Below, piece by piece: positions 15,253 to 23,556 of a DNA stretch of 33,646 nucleotides. Within the stretch, counting starts at the first letter, position 1. The number at the start of each line of letters is the position of its first letter. Source of the DNA: an uncultured bacterium (GTDB lineage Bacteria > Bacillota > Clostridia > Lachnospirales > Lachnospiraceae); contig CAMFGH010000022.1 of the NCBI GenBank assembly GCA_945949875.1, positions 1 through 33,646 of the forward strand. Direction: 5' to 3'. The position numbers and the translations under genes were made by a program. The notes under the pieces are model-generated. The model made no database searches, was not told where the DNA came from, and saw nothing but the letters and a program-made list of their open reading frames with translations.

Positions 15253-15699
15253 CTAAACCATTTGAAGATTTATCACCTCTTCTATGTCTTTTTCAATTAA
15301 CGGACGCATACTGTCTTTATATTTTGATAAATCAGCATGTTCCAAAGCTTCCAGAATAGCAGGAATATACTTTGGCTTATCCCTGCCAATCTGTTCCAAT
15401 GATTTGATGCATTGTCTTGCAGAAATAGGCTTCTCATCTGTAACGTGGGAAAGGTATTCTGAAACATAGTTATCAAATCGGTCTTCATCATCCCACTGTA
15501 CATTCGCCGCCAGAATAGAAAAGGCCCGATTTCTCACCAGGGATTTGGGATATGAAAGCAGCGTGGCAAAACTATCAAAATATTCATACCACTCATCTGT
15601 TTCCTGACTTTCTGATACTATTTTATCTGCCAATGCACAGGCATATTTATCATTTTGGGAGGTTAATTCTGCTATAACATTTTCCTGAGACATTTTCAT
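15253..15699 (-). CDS. Helical HEAT-like repeat protein, unrecognised
   Basis: 148 residues, almost entirely predicted helical, soluble, no signal peptide. The spacing of helices (SFATLLSYPKSLVRNRAFSILAANV, then ARQCIKSLEQIGRDKPKYIPAILEALEHA) looks like two or three HEAT-type repeats. I cannot name a family. First gene after the strong promoter at 15.82-15.85 kb; a second ATG two codons in (15693) is an equally good start. A 13-bp hairpin lies just before its ribosome site. Confidence 0.65.
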   Translation of the reverse strand: MKMSQENVIAELTSQNDKYACALADKIVSESQETDEWYEYFDSFATLLSYPKSLVRNRAFSILAANVQWDDEDRFDNYVSEYLSHVTDEKPISARQCIKSLEQIGRDKPKYIPAILEALEHADLSKYKDSMRPLIEKDIEEVINLQMV

Positions 15700-15724
15700 T
15701 TTCTTTCTCTACCTTTTCCTTCTG

Positions 15725-15758
15725 CAGAGGCGAGATACACTTTGCGTATCTCGCTCTG
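15725..15758 (-). repeat. Long hairpin in the 5' leader of the HEAT-like gene
   Basis: Minus strand: CAGA-GCGAGATAC, 7-nt loop, GTATCTCGC, one bulged C, TCTG; 13 bp in all. No T-run follows, so it is not a plain terminator. It ends just before the AAGGAAAAGG ribosome site, where it could affect translation or mRNA stability. Confidence 0.6.
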
Positions 15759-15793
15759 ATTAGCAGTCATCAAATGCTCGTCGCCATAGCGAA

Positions 15794-15848
15794 AGCTAAC
15801 GCACGTTAACTACAATAATACTATAGTTAAAGTGCGCTAGCCTGTCAA
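15794..15848 (-). promoter_or_regulatory. Strong promoter overlapped by a long dyad operator
   Basis: Minus strand TTGACA (15843-15848), 18-nt spacer, TATAGT (15819-15824). An imperfect 47-nt inverted repeat (15794-15840) covers spacer, -10 and the predicted start: arms GCTAGCGCAC...TTAACTA and TAGTTAA...GTGCGTTAGC with one or two mismatches. The layout is that of a tightly repressed promoter for the accessory genes to the left. Confidence 0.7.
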
Positions 15849-15873
15849 TACTCAGCTATTATTCATAATCATT

Positions 15874-17289
15874 TTAATGTATTGATTCCAACCGGATTGT
15901 GTTTGTATTTCCGGATTTTCCATTGATCTGTCCCCCGGTAAGTACAACATTATCTCCCGGTTTTAATGAAAAAATCTTTTTAGCACTTTGCGTCGCATGA
16001 TAAAACATGACATCTACCGATTCAAATTCATCGCTTAAAACAGGGGTTACTCCCCAACTCAGATTCAGTTTTCTCCAAACCTTTTCCGATGTAGTCATAC
16101 CTATGATATTCATTGGCGGCCTGAAACGACTGACCATACGTGCTGTTATACCGGAAATGGAATTGATGACAATGCCCTTTGCTTTTGTATCAATTGCCAT
16201 GGCACAGGTGGCATGGGATACCGCATCGATATTACTCTTAATCTCATATTCTGTAGAAGAAAAGCGCTTTTTATAATCAATATTTTTCTCCGTATACTCT
16301 GCTATCTCTGCCATATTTTTTACTGCCAAAACAGGATACTTCCCAGCCGCTGTTTCCCCGGACAGCATCACAGCAGAGGACCCATCATAAACCGCATTGG
16401 CCACGTCGGATATTTCTGCCCTAGTGGGACGCGGATTCTGAATCATGGACTCCAGCATCTCCGTTGCGGTAATCACTCTTTTCCCAAGCAGTCTGCATTT
16501 TTTTATTAAATATTTCTGTATCGCCGGTACTTCAACAAAGGGAATTTCAACGCCCAGATCACCTCTTGCCACCATAATTCCATCGGCAATTTCACATATA
16601 GACTCAATATTGTCCACGCCTGCACGATTTTCTATTTTGGCAATAATGTCGATATTCTTTCCTCCATTTTCGTCCAGGAAATCTCTTACTTTTTTTATAT
16701 CGTCCTTGTTAGAAACAAAAGATGCCGCAATAAAGTCAACATCATTCTTGATTCCCAGCAAAATATCCTCCTTATCCTGCTTACTAAGGTAATCTCCTTT
16801 CATTACATGGTTTGGGAAATTCATGCTTTTCCGATCGGACATTTCTCCGCCAATGACCACCTTACAGACAACATCATTCCCCCGGATTTCTTTCACTTCA
16901 AAAATAAGAAGCCCGTTATTTACCAAAATTTTGTCGGATACATTTACTTCATGAATCAAGTTTTTATAATTTACAGATACTCTTTCCTGGGTCCCCTCAC
17001 ATTCATCTACGGTAAAAGAAAAAATATCTCCATCCTTCAGCATAATCTTATGTTTCTGGAAAGTCTTAATCCGATATTCCGGACCCTTTGTATCCAGCAT
17101 CATTGCAATGGGAAGTTTTAAATCTTTTCTCACTTTTTTTACTAAATCCATTCTTTTTTGCTGCTCCGCACTTGTACCATGGGAAAAGTTTAATCTGACC
17201 ACATCCATTCCTGCCAGACACATCTGCTTTAAGACTTCTTCTGATTCACAAGCCGGGCCAATCGTACAAACCACTTTAGTTTTCCTCAT
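15874..17289 (-). CDS. pyk: Pyruvate kinase
   Basis: 471 residues, the short form without the C-terminal PEP-utiliser domain seen in Bacillus. Converts phosphoenolpyruvate and ADP to pyruvate and ATP in the last step of glycolysis. The start MRKTKVVCTIGPACES, NFSHGT, the active-site signature IDIIAKIENRAGV, ARGDLGVEIP and NAVYDGSSAVMLSGETAAGKYP are all present. The start at 17289 has AGGAG 9 nt upstream; ATG 17295 is too close to it and the longer frame runs antisense-like through the preceding small gene. It overlaps that gene by 14 nt, so translation is probably coupled. Confidence 0.96.
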   Translation of the reverse strand: MRKTKVVCTIGPACESEEVLKQMCLAGMDVVRLNFSHGTSAEQQKRMDLVKKVRKDLKLPIAMMLDTKGPEYRIKTFQKHKIMLKDGDIFSFTVDECEGTQERVSVNYKNLIHEVNVSDKILVNNGLLIFEVKEIRGNDVVCKVVIGGEMSDRKSMNFPNHVMKGDYLSKQDKEDILLGIKNDVDFIAASFVSNKDDIKKVRDFLDENGGKNIDIIAKIENRAGVDNIESICEIADGIMVARGDLGVEIPFVEVPAIQKYLIKKCRLLGKRVITATEMLESMIQNPRPTRAEISDVANAVYDGSSAVMLSGETAAGKYPVLAVKNMAEIAEYTEKNIDYKKRFSSTEYEIKSNIDAVSHATCAMAIDTKAKGIVINSISGITARMVSRFRPPMNIIGMTTSEKVWRKLNLSWGVTPVLSDEFESVDVMFYHATQSAKKIFSLKPGDNVVLTGGQINGKSGNTNTIRLESIH

Positions 17290-17479
17290 TTTCATTTTCT
17301 CCTGTTTCCAATACATTTTCCAGTCCATCCTCAAAAAAGGCGGTTTTCTTCTCTGCATTCTTAAATTCCATAGCTTCTTTTTTATCTTTCTTATCAGGAC
17401 CGTTTTCTGTCCACCAGCCCCAAACACAACCGCCAAGAACAATAGTGACAGCCATCACTTTAAAAATAATATCCTGCAT
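17276..17479 (-). CDS. Small single-pass membrane protein upstream of pyk
   Basis: 67 residues: one N-terminal hydrophobic segment (about 4-23, IIFKVMAVTIVLGGCVWGWW) and a charged, acidic tail ending ENENEEN. GGAGG lies 8 nt before the ATG, a very good site. Its 3' end overlaps the pyk start by 14 nt in another frame. No family recognised. The ribosome site, coherent topology and coupling make it likely to be real. Confidence 0.65.
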   Translation of the reverse strand: MQDIIFKVMAVTIVLGGCVWGWWTENGPDKKDKKEAMEFKNAEKKTAFFEDGLENVLETGENENEEN

Positions 17480-17519
17480 TTCTTAATCCTCCATTTCTAT
17501 TTTTTGCACGAAAACAAGA

Positions 17520-17537
17520 CCTATGCATAAACATAGG
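17520..17537 (-). terminator. Weak hairpin after the two-TM gene
   Basis: Minus strand CCTATG, 6-nt loop, CATAGG, then TCTTGTTTT, 18 nt past the stop of the 17556 gene. The short stem with a broken T-run gives at most a leaky terminator ahead of the pyk pair. Confidence 0.35.
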
Positions 17538-17555
17538 CACAATCAGAAAAAAGAA

Positions 17556-17957
17556 TTAAGCTTTTTGTCCATCCTTTTTATGAATGAATTGAATAATGGA
17601 TTTTTGGCTGCGAGTTGTAGCCTTTTCCGACACCCAAACAATCCTGAATTGCACAAACGCAAACAAGCATGTCTGCAGACATGCTATCAGGATCATTCTC
17701 AGGTTTTTTAAAGATATTACATGTTTAGAAACATATTTCAAAGAACGATCGGAAAACAAGTTCTGGGCTTTGGTGCCCAGACTCTCCTGATTATAAACAA
17801 CTTCAGAAAATGTGCTGTTCTCTGCACATAAACTCATCTGTCCGTGTTCACCCACACCGGTGTAAACTTCATACCCATTTAAATCAGAGAAGTTGGCAAG
17901 AAAAGCAAAAAGTATCACTATTACTGCTACGAAAGATAATATACGCTTCGCTTTCAT
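17556..17957 (-). CDS. Two-TM membrane protein, unrecognised
   Basis: 133 residues. A hydrophobic segment at about 6-22 (ILSFVAVIVILFAFLANF), an extracytoplasmic loop of about 60 residues containing GYEVYTGVGEHGQMSL, a second hydrophobic segment (about 82-103) and a basic C-terminal tail. Start at 17957 is chosen because AAGGAG lies 8 nt upstream; the frame from 17984 includes that site. I recognise no family. It lies between the MFS gene and the pyk pair on the same strand. Confidence 0.6.
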   Translation of the reverse strand: MKAKRILSFVAVIVILFAFLANFSDLNGYEVYTGVGEHGQMSLCAENSTFSEVVYNQESLGTKAQNLFSDRSLKYVSKHVISLKNLRMILIACLQTCLFAFVQFRIVWVSEKATTRSQKSIIQFIHKKDGQKA

Positions 17958-18020
17958 TTCGCCAACTCCTTTCTCATACCTCATGGTGGCATGCTCTCGC
18001 CACTCAAATCTACTATGTAC

Positions 18021-19202
18021 TCATTTTACTTTTTCCTGACGTTGCATGGCAAGCCCCAGTAACAACAAAATCGGGAAAATAATCGCACACAGAATTCCAA
18101 TATGAAGATCATTGTCAAACGCACTGGATATCATTCCCACATAGGTGGGTCCTCCGGAGCATCCTACATCTCCACCCAGAGCCAGAAGTGCAAACAGTGC
18201 GGTTCCCCCTCTGGGCATGGAAGCAGATGCCAGGGAAAAGCATCCGGGCCACATGATACCAACTGAAAAACCGCAAATTCCGCATCCAACCAGCCCCAGT
18301 GCAGGATAAGGTGACAGGGAAATGATAAAATAAGAAACAAGGCAAAGGAATCCACAGGCGATCATACATTTTTTCAGCGGTATCCGATCTCCAAACTTTC
18401 CATAAAGGGCTCTTGCAATACCCATCATAATAGCAAACAGCATAGGGCCTGTCAGATCACCAATCGCTTTGCTGACTCCCAGTCCCTGTTCTGCAAAAGT
18501 AGATGCCCACTGACTTACTGCCTGCTCACAGGCACCGGCACAGATCATCAAAAGCATAAAGATCCAGAACATCTTAAGTTTACATAACTGTCCGATAGAC
18601 ATCCCTTTTTCCCCTTCTTCAATCAGGCTGGCAATGGGGACTCTGGTAAATGCAATCATATTGATGATTGGAACAATTGCCCAGAAAAAGGCAAGTATTT
18701 TCCAGTTGGAAATGCCAAATACAGCAAAAAATATAGTAGAAATCAGTACCACACTTACATGGCCCCAGCAATAAAAGGAGTGAAGCAGACTCATTGCAGT
18801 TTCTTTATTTGGTGTAGGACATGCTTCCATAACCGGACTCACCAGGACTTCCAGCAAACCTCCCCCTATAGCATATAAAACAACAGCAAGCAATATTCCA
18901 TAATATGGATCCGATAAAATACCCGGCATAACAGCCAGTGCAATCAGCCCCAGTGCTGATGTGGCATGCGCCAGTACCATGGATGCACGATATCCGATCC
19001 TGTCGATGAAAGAAACAGATATAATATCCACGCATAACTGTACACCGAAATTAATCGTTACCAGCAGTGTAATTTTAGAAAGCGGGATACCATAGCTGTC
19101 ATGAAACATAACAAATAATAATGGTACAAAGTTGTTCACAATTGCCTGCACAACATATCCCACAAAGCAGGCAATCACTGTCTTTTGATACTTTTGATTC
19201 AT
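18021..19202 (-). CDS. MFS transporter
   Basis: 393 residues with about 12 membrane segments and a central cytoplasmic loop near 190-210 (RVPIASLIEEGEKGMSIGQL). The DRIGYR motif after the second segment and GKFGDRIPLKK in the second half are the MFS loop signatures. The layout is closest to the sugar/FucP-like branch, but the substrate cannot be told. Start at 19202 (MNQKYQK) follows GGGGGAG; the longer frame from 19229 covers that site. Single gene behind a long leader with a hairpin. Confidence 0.85.
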   Translation of the reverse strand: MNQKYQKTVIACFVGYVVQAIVNNFVPLLFVMFHDSYGIPLSKITLLVTINFGVQLCVDIISVSFIDRIGYRASMVLAHATSALGLIALAVMPGILSDPYYGILLAVVLYAIGGGLLEVLVSPVMEACPTPNKETAMSLLHSFYCWGHVSVVLISTIFFAVFGISNWKILAFFWAIVPIINMIAFTRVPIASLIEEGEKGMSIGQLCKLKMFWIFMLLMICAGACEQAVSQWASTFAEQGLGVSKAIGDLTGPMLFAIMMGIARALYGKFGDRIPLKKCMIACGFLCLVSYFIISLSPYPALGLVGCGICGFSVGIMWPGCFSLASASMPRGGTALFALLALGGDVGCSGGPTYVGMISSAFDNDLHIGILCAIIFPILLLLGLAMQRQEKVK

Positions 19203-19245
19203 TTTTCTCCCCCCGTCTTCTTTTCCCATGAAAAAAAGCCTTCCA

Positions 19246-19271
19246 CTGTCAGCCTGATTTCAGGCTGACAG
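19246..19271. terminator. 12-bp perfect hairpin between dipeptidase and MFS genes
   Basis: CTGTCAGCCTGA, loop TT, TCAGGCTGACAG. On the minus strand a TTTTTTT run follows 8-9 nt after the stem, further than usual. It may terminate dipeptidase transcription or act as a leader element for the MFS gene. Confidence 0.5.
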
Positions 19272-19291
19272 CTTCGGACTTAAGTTTTTCA

Positions 19292-19310
19292 GTTATATAT
19301 TATATATAAC
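19292..19310. promoter_or_regulatory. AT-only dyad, possible MFS promoter region
   Basis: Perfect 9+1+9 dyad GTTATATAT/ATATATAAC just past the dipeptidase stop. The minus strand contains TATAAT, with a poor TTGAGT upstream. If this is the MFS promoter, the 12-bp hairpin lies in its 5' leader. Confidence 0.3.
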
Positions 19311-19359
19311 ACACCTTTATGATAACTCAAAGTTTTTTTTAATTTTTCTATCCGGTCTC

Positions 19360-20331
19360 TTAACCGATACATTCTTTGATTACTCTATGGAAATTACCAA
19401 AAGCGATCTTGTCCATTTCTTCCCGGCTCATTCCCATCTTTTCAAAACAGGCAAACAGGTTTCCTATTTTGGTACAGTCCTCCAGACCAATACAACCGGA
19501 ATCATCTCCTGAGAATACATCCGGATTATCAGGATCACCCAGAAATTCATAGAAATCAAATCCACAGCCTACATGATCAATTCCCATAAGATTGATCATA
19601 CGGTCTGCATGCTGGGCAAATCTTTCCACAGTAGATTTTGAAATATCATCATCGATGAAATTTCGATAGGAATTCAATCCTACAACACCATTCAAATCAC
19701 GAATTGCCCGAAGCTGATCATCGGTCAGATTACGCGGTGCACCGCAGATTGCCTTGCAATTGGAATGAGAAGCGATAATAGGTTTTGTGGATATTTTAGC
19801 AATATCCCAGAATCCCGCCTCATTCAAATGAGAGGTGTCCACAATCATTCCCTTTTTCTGCATTTCTCGAACGACCTGTTTTCCCAGATCAGAAAGACCC
19901 TCTGTACTGCCTGTCACTGCACCATGTCCCAGACTGTTGGATTCATTCCATGTCAGCATACCGTGACGTGCACCGGCTTCATAATAATCATCCAGTCTTG
20001 TAATATCATTCTGGATATAAGCCATGCCTTCGATACCGGTAAGCACATAGAACTCTCCGTCCTTTCTCGCCTGCATGATCTCTTCATAATTTTTTACACT
20101 TCGTATTGCTTTGGTTTCTGCGAGTTCATCCTTCACACAGCGGAAAATGTCTCTGGTACGTGCCATATAATCTCTATCGTAGGGTGGATCTACCCACATT
20201 ACAAAAATAGCACCCTCCACATTTCCTTTTTTCAATCGATCGATATGAAATTTCTGTATAACATCTGTTTCTCCGGCCAGACGTTTATTTGTTACATCTG
20301 CCCATATATCTGAATGTGCATCAAAATACAT
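19360..20331 (-). CDS. Membrane dipeptidase family (peptidase M19)
   Basis: 323 residues, normal for M19 (renal dipeptidase-like) zinc dipeptidases, which cleave dipeptides and often accept a D-residue at the C-terminal side. Metal-site pieces are visible: FDAHSDIW (HxD) at the start, GIEGMAY (bridging Glu), DTSHLNEAGFWDI and ASHSNCKAICGAPRNLTDDQLRAI (His ligands). No signal peptide, so cytoplasmic. Start at 20331 follows AAGGAAGG; the longer frame from 20355 would overlap the upstream stop. It lies 13 nt after the DUF819 transporter gene, suggesting import and cleavage of a peptide. Confidence 0.93.
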   Translation of the reverse strand: MYFDAHSDIWADVTNKRLAGETDVIQKFHIDRLKKGNVEGAIFVMWVDPPYDRDYMARTRDIFRCVKDELAETKAIRSVKNYEEIMQARKDGEFYVLTGIEGMAYIQNDITRLDDYYEAGARHGMLTWNESNSLGHGAVTGSTEGLSDLGKQVVREMQKKGMIVDTSHLNEAGFWDIAKISTKPIIASHSNCKAICGAPRNLTDDQLRAIRDLNGVVGLNSYRNFIDDDISKSTVERFAQHADRMINLMGIDHVGCGFDFYEFLGDPDNPDVFSGDDSGCIGLEDCTKIGNLFACFEKMGMSREEMDKIAFGNFHRVIKECIG

Positions 20332-20344
20332 TTTTATGCCTTCC

Positions 20345-21595
20345 TTATAGTCCAAGTGCTATTGCTACGATGGTACCCATATAGTTACCGATTACATAAC
20401 CTAATGTACCAATCAGCATGGCTGGTCCAACCAGAGCTGTCCATCCCTGAGAAATAGCCATACCGGCAGCAGTTGTAGGACCACCGATATTTGCATTGGA
20501 TGCAATAATCGCATCTTCCAGGTTGAATTTAAACAGTTTTGCTGCAACAAAGCAGAACAGCATATTAACAATAACCATAATAGCTGTAAGAACCAGTAAT
20601 AATGGGCTCTTTGTGATAACCGTATAAATATTTGCCGGAACACCGATTACAAACAGGAATAAATAAATCAAATATGTACCAACTTCCTGAGAACCATGCA
20701 GAGCTTCTACCTTTTCTGTTGCAAAGGTTGCTACGATAACAGAAAGTGTAGTAATCCATACATACTGGCTGCCAAGGAATCTTACTACGAAATTCATAAG
20801 CACGCCTGTGATTTCAAATCCGCTGAACAGACCTGCAATCAGTCTTGCGATAAATACAATTGCAACTGCATAAGCAACGTTCAGGGAAATATCTTTCAAA
20901 GAAATATCTTTTCTGCTCCAGAATGCTGCTGCCTGTGTCTGTGCTGCTTCTTTGGATGCACCGGATTCTACTTCATCAATCAACGGATGGCTGAATTTTG
21001 CACGGAAGAACTTGGAACCTGCAAAAGCAATCAGTACAAAGAAATATGCAGCCATTAAAAGGTTATCTGCTACTGTAGCTGCTGCTGTAATATCTTCACC
21101 TGCTGCATACTGGGATGCCATTGCTGCAAAGTTTACACCACCACCAATGTAAGAGCCTGTCATCATGGATGCTACTCTTGCCAGGTTTGTTGCATCTCCA
21201 AAAGGTCCTTTCAACAGGAAATATGCCAGGAATGCACCAACCGTTGTACCTGCTGCACCAATCAGGAAAATAGCAAGCATACGACCTGTCTCATTCCAGA
21301 TTTTCTTTAAGTTACACTGTAATAACAACATAGGAATTGCCATCGGAACCACAACGCCCCAGACAATATCGTCATAAAGAACACAACTTGTAGGAATAAT
21401 ACCCACATTTGCCATTACCATAGCCAGAATCAGCGCAATGATGGCACCTGAAATCTTGGAAGCCCACTGATACTTCTGCTCCAGCCATATTGCTGCAAAA
21501 ACACTGAGGCACATAATCGCTAAAAGTCCCCAGGTATCATCTGCTGCAATTAATGATTCCCGTCCTACTAAACTCATCCAAAAATTACTAAACAT
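20345..21595 (-). CDS. DUF819 family membrane protein (putative transporter)
   Basis: 416 residues with 10-12 membrane segments in two similar halves. Repeated glycine-rich stretches (MMTGSYIGGGVNFAA in the first half, ASNANIGGPTTAAGMA in the second) are hallmarks of DUF819/YjcL proteins, presumed carriers of unknown substrate. A hydrophilic loop (about 218-240) separates the halves. Start at 21595 has GGGAGG 8 nt upstream; a frame extending to 21709 would run through the leader hairpin. It is co-transcribed with the M19 dipeptidase, so a peptide or amino acid is a reasonable guess. Confidence 0.88.
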   Translation of the reverse strand: MFSNFWMSLVGRESLIAADDTWGLLAIMCLSVFAAIWLEQKYQWASKISGAIIALILAMVMANVGIIPTSCVLYDDIVWGVVVPMAIPMLLLQCNLKKIWNETGRMLAIFLIGAAGTTVGAFLAYFLLKGPFGDATNLARVASMMTGSYIGGGVNFAAMASQYAAGEDITAAATVADNLLMAAYFFVLIAFAGSKFFRAKFSHPLIDEVESGASKEAAQTQAAAFWSRKDISLKDISLNVAYAVAIVFIARLIAGLFSGFEITGVLMNFVVRFLGSQYVWITTLSVIVATFATEKVEALHGSQEVGTYLIYLFLFVIGVPANIYTVITKSPLLLVLTAIMVIVNMLFCFVAAKLFKFNLEDAIIASNANIGGPTTAAGMAISQGWTALVGPAMLIGTLGYVIGNYMGTIVAIALGL

Positions 21596-21656
21596 CTCTT
21601 TTCCTCCCTCGATCCTAGATTTTAGTTTGCCTTGTAATATACAGGATGTATATATG

Positions 21657-21691
21657 AAAAAAGGTGCTTCGCCCAATGGCGAAACACCTTT
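21657..21691 (-). terminator. Strong hairpin with T-run in front of the DUF819 gene
   Basis: Minus strand AAAGGTGTTTCGCC, loop ATTG, GGCGAAGCACCTTTTTT: 14 bp with one G-T wobble and six T. It lies 95 nt past the stop of the C_GCAxxG gene but also downstream of the promoter at 21705-21734, so it can end upstream transcription or attenuate the DUF819 transcript. Confidence 0.8.
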
Positions 21692-21704
21692 GTTCCTAAT
21701 GCGT

Positions 21705-21734
21705 ATCATATCATTTTCTACTATAATTTGTCAA
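21705..21734 (-). promoter_or_regulatory. Promoter of the DUF819-dipeptidase operon
   Basis: Minus strand TTGACA (21729-21734, perfect), 18-nt spacer, TATGAT (21705-21710, 5 of 6). The predicted start is about 7 nt before the hairpin. A TGTATACA palindrome lies just upstream at about 21750. Confidence 0.75.
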
Positions 21735-21786
21735 TCACTTTGTTCACATGTATACAAAAGTACACATTATGTAATTTGCCTTGATT

Positions 21787-22197
21787 CTATGATCTGGATT
21801 TTTCGTATTCATCCAGCACTTCTTCCAGAATATCACAGGCTGTTTCTACGGTTTTCAGGCAGCGGTATTCCGGTTTGAAGGACTGTGCTTTGATATCCTT
21901 GCAAAGGGTGGAACCATATCTCATATTAAATTTTCGAATCAGATTTGTTCCAACTGCTTTAATGTCCGCACTTTCATGAGCTTTTGCTTCTACATATTTC
22001 ATGGATAAAATGCCGGCTGCTGCCAAAACTGCCCCACAGGTATTTCCACACTGAATACCGGCACCGTATGCTGCCACCAGGATCATATCCCTGTCATGCA
22101 GCCCTAATCCATAGTACTCATTTCCTGCTCTTAAAATGGTTTCCGCGCAATTATAATTCTGCTCAAAATAATATTTTCCGATCATATCCTTTAACAT
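21787..22197 (-). CDS. C_GCAxxG_C_C family protein
   Basis: 136 residues. Conserved cysteines of this presumed redox or metal-binding family are visible: NCAET, GIQCGNTCGAVLAAAGI, STLCKDI and RCLKTVETACDILEEVL. Function unknown in all members. Start at 22197 (MLKDMIG) is chosen because GGAGAGG lies 9 nt upstream; the earlier ATG is part of that site. Last gene of the rimO-pgsA-cinA string. Confidence 0.8.
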   Translation of the reverse strand: MLKDMIGKYYFEQNYNCAETILRAGNEYYGLGLHDRDMILVAAYGAGIQCGNTCGAVLAAAGILSMKYVEAKAHESADIKAVGTNLIRKFNMRYGSTLCKDIKAQSFKPEYRCLKTVETACDILEEVLDEYEKSRS

Positions 22198-22233
22198 TTG
22201 TATTTTCCTCTCCATTTCTGTTTGGGCAGAATA

Positions 22234-23502
22234 TCACTGCTTCTGTCCAAAGAGAATATCACTGCTGTATTTTAAGATACATTCTCTCATAAGGCCAAGT
22301 GCACTGGCTACCGATGATTCTCTGATCTTGGTACGGTTTCCTTTAAAATGATATTCTTTCACCGTCATGGTACCGCATACCTGACAGGCAATATAAACAA
22401 GGCCCACCGGTTTTTCCTCCGTTCCTCCATCCGGACCGGCAATACCGGTAATCGCCACTGTCACATCTGCTTTCGAAAATAAAGCAGCACCTTTGGCCAT
22501 TTCTTTGGCAACCACTTCACTTACTGCGCCATATTTATCCAGAGAAGATTTCTTTACCCCTACCAGCTTTTTCTTGGCTTTATTGGAATAGGTTACATAT
22601 CCGGATTTAAAGATCTCTGATGCTCCCGGTACATCCACCAGCCTGGAAGACAGCATACCGCCGGTACAGGATTCTACCGTCGTCACCGTCAGATGATTGG
22701 CGGCCAGCAGATCCACCACTGCCTTTTCTAAGGTAATATTTTCGTCTGTGGTATAGATATTGCTGCCAAAACGATTCTTCAGCTCCTTCACCATAGGTTT
22801 TACAAGCTTTTTCGCTTCCTTTTCATTTTCTGCTTTTGCTGTTACACGGAGATGCACTTCATTGGTTTTTGCATAGGTAGCAATGGTCGGATTGGTCTGC
22901 TCATCGATCATATCCCGGATCATGGTCTCTGCAATACTCTCCCCTACTCCACATACCTTTACGGTTTTGGAATAGATGATTCCGGGCTCCAGAGCATTCA
23001 GATACGGATAAACATCCTTTTCAAACATAGGTTTTAATTCATTGGGCGGTCCAGGCAGAAGAATCACGTGTTTCCCATCTTTTTCAATAATCAGTCCCGG
23101 TGCAGTACCATTATCATTATCCATAATAATGGCTCCTTCCGGTGCCAGTGCCTGTTTCCAGTTATTTTCTGTAACCGTATATCCTCTGGAAGTGAGATAG
23201 TCATTTATCCGCTCTTTTGTATGCGCATCTTCCACCAACGGACATCCCAGTACTTTTGCTGTTACTTCTTTTGTCAGGTCATCCTGAGTAGGTCCAAGTC
23301 CGCCGCCCAGAATCACGATATCGGCACGCCCAAGTGCTGTTCTTAAGGTGTCTGTCAGTCTTTCTTCATTGTCTCCCACAACGGTCTGAAAATAGCATGA
23401 CAGCCCCAGATTTGCACATTTTTCAGATAAATATGCAGCATTCGTATTTACAATGTTTCCCAGTAATATTTCTGTTCCCACGCTGATCAGTTCTACTACC
23501 AT
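22234..23502 (-). CDS. cinA: CinA, competence/damage-inducible protein A
   Basis: 422 residues, full length. The N-terminal molybdopterin-binding-like domain (VELISVGTEILLGNIVNTN, GGLGPTQDDLTKE, LLPGPPNEL) acts as ADP-ribose pyrophosphatase in studied members. The C-terminal PncC domain (VESCTGGMLSSRLVDVPGAS, GYVTYSNKAK, TGIAGPDGG) is a nicotinamide-nucleotide amidase. Start at 23502 follows GGAAGG; the frame from 23529 covers that site. Often next to pgsA, as here; recA, its frequent downstream neighbour, is absent. Confidence 0.96.
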   Translation of the reverse strand: MVVELISVGTEILLGNIVNTNAAYLSEKCANLGLSCYFQTVVGDNEERLTDTLRTALGRADIVILGGGLGPTQDDLTKEVTAKVLGCPLVEDAHTKERINDYLTSRGYTVTENNWKQALAPEGAIIMDNDNGTAPGLIIEKDGKHVILLPGPPNELKPMFEKDVYPYLNALEPGIIYSKTVKVCGVGESIAETMIRDMIDEQTNPTIATYAKTNEVHLRVTAKAENEKEAKKLVKPMVKELKNRFGSNIYTTDENITLEKAVVDLLAANHLTVTTVESCTGGMLSSRLVDVPGASEIFKSGYVTYSNKAKKKLVGVKKSSLDKYGAVSEVVAKEMAKGAALFSKADVTVAITGIAGPDGGTEEKPVGLVYIACQVCGTMTVKEYHFKGNRTKIRESSVASALGLMRECILKYSSDILFGQKQ

Positions 23503-23556
23503 CTTTTTTCCTTCCTGCATTCTGTGCATAAAATATTTTTTCTTCTATCCTGTTCT

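Noticed and set aside
15725-15758. Terminator of pyk
   Set aside because: No T-run follows the stem on either strand and a strong promoter lies between it and pyk; it is better seen as a leader element.
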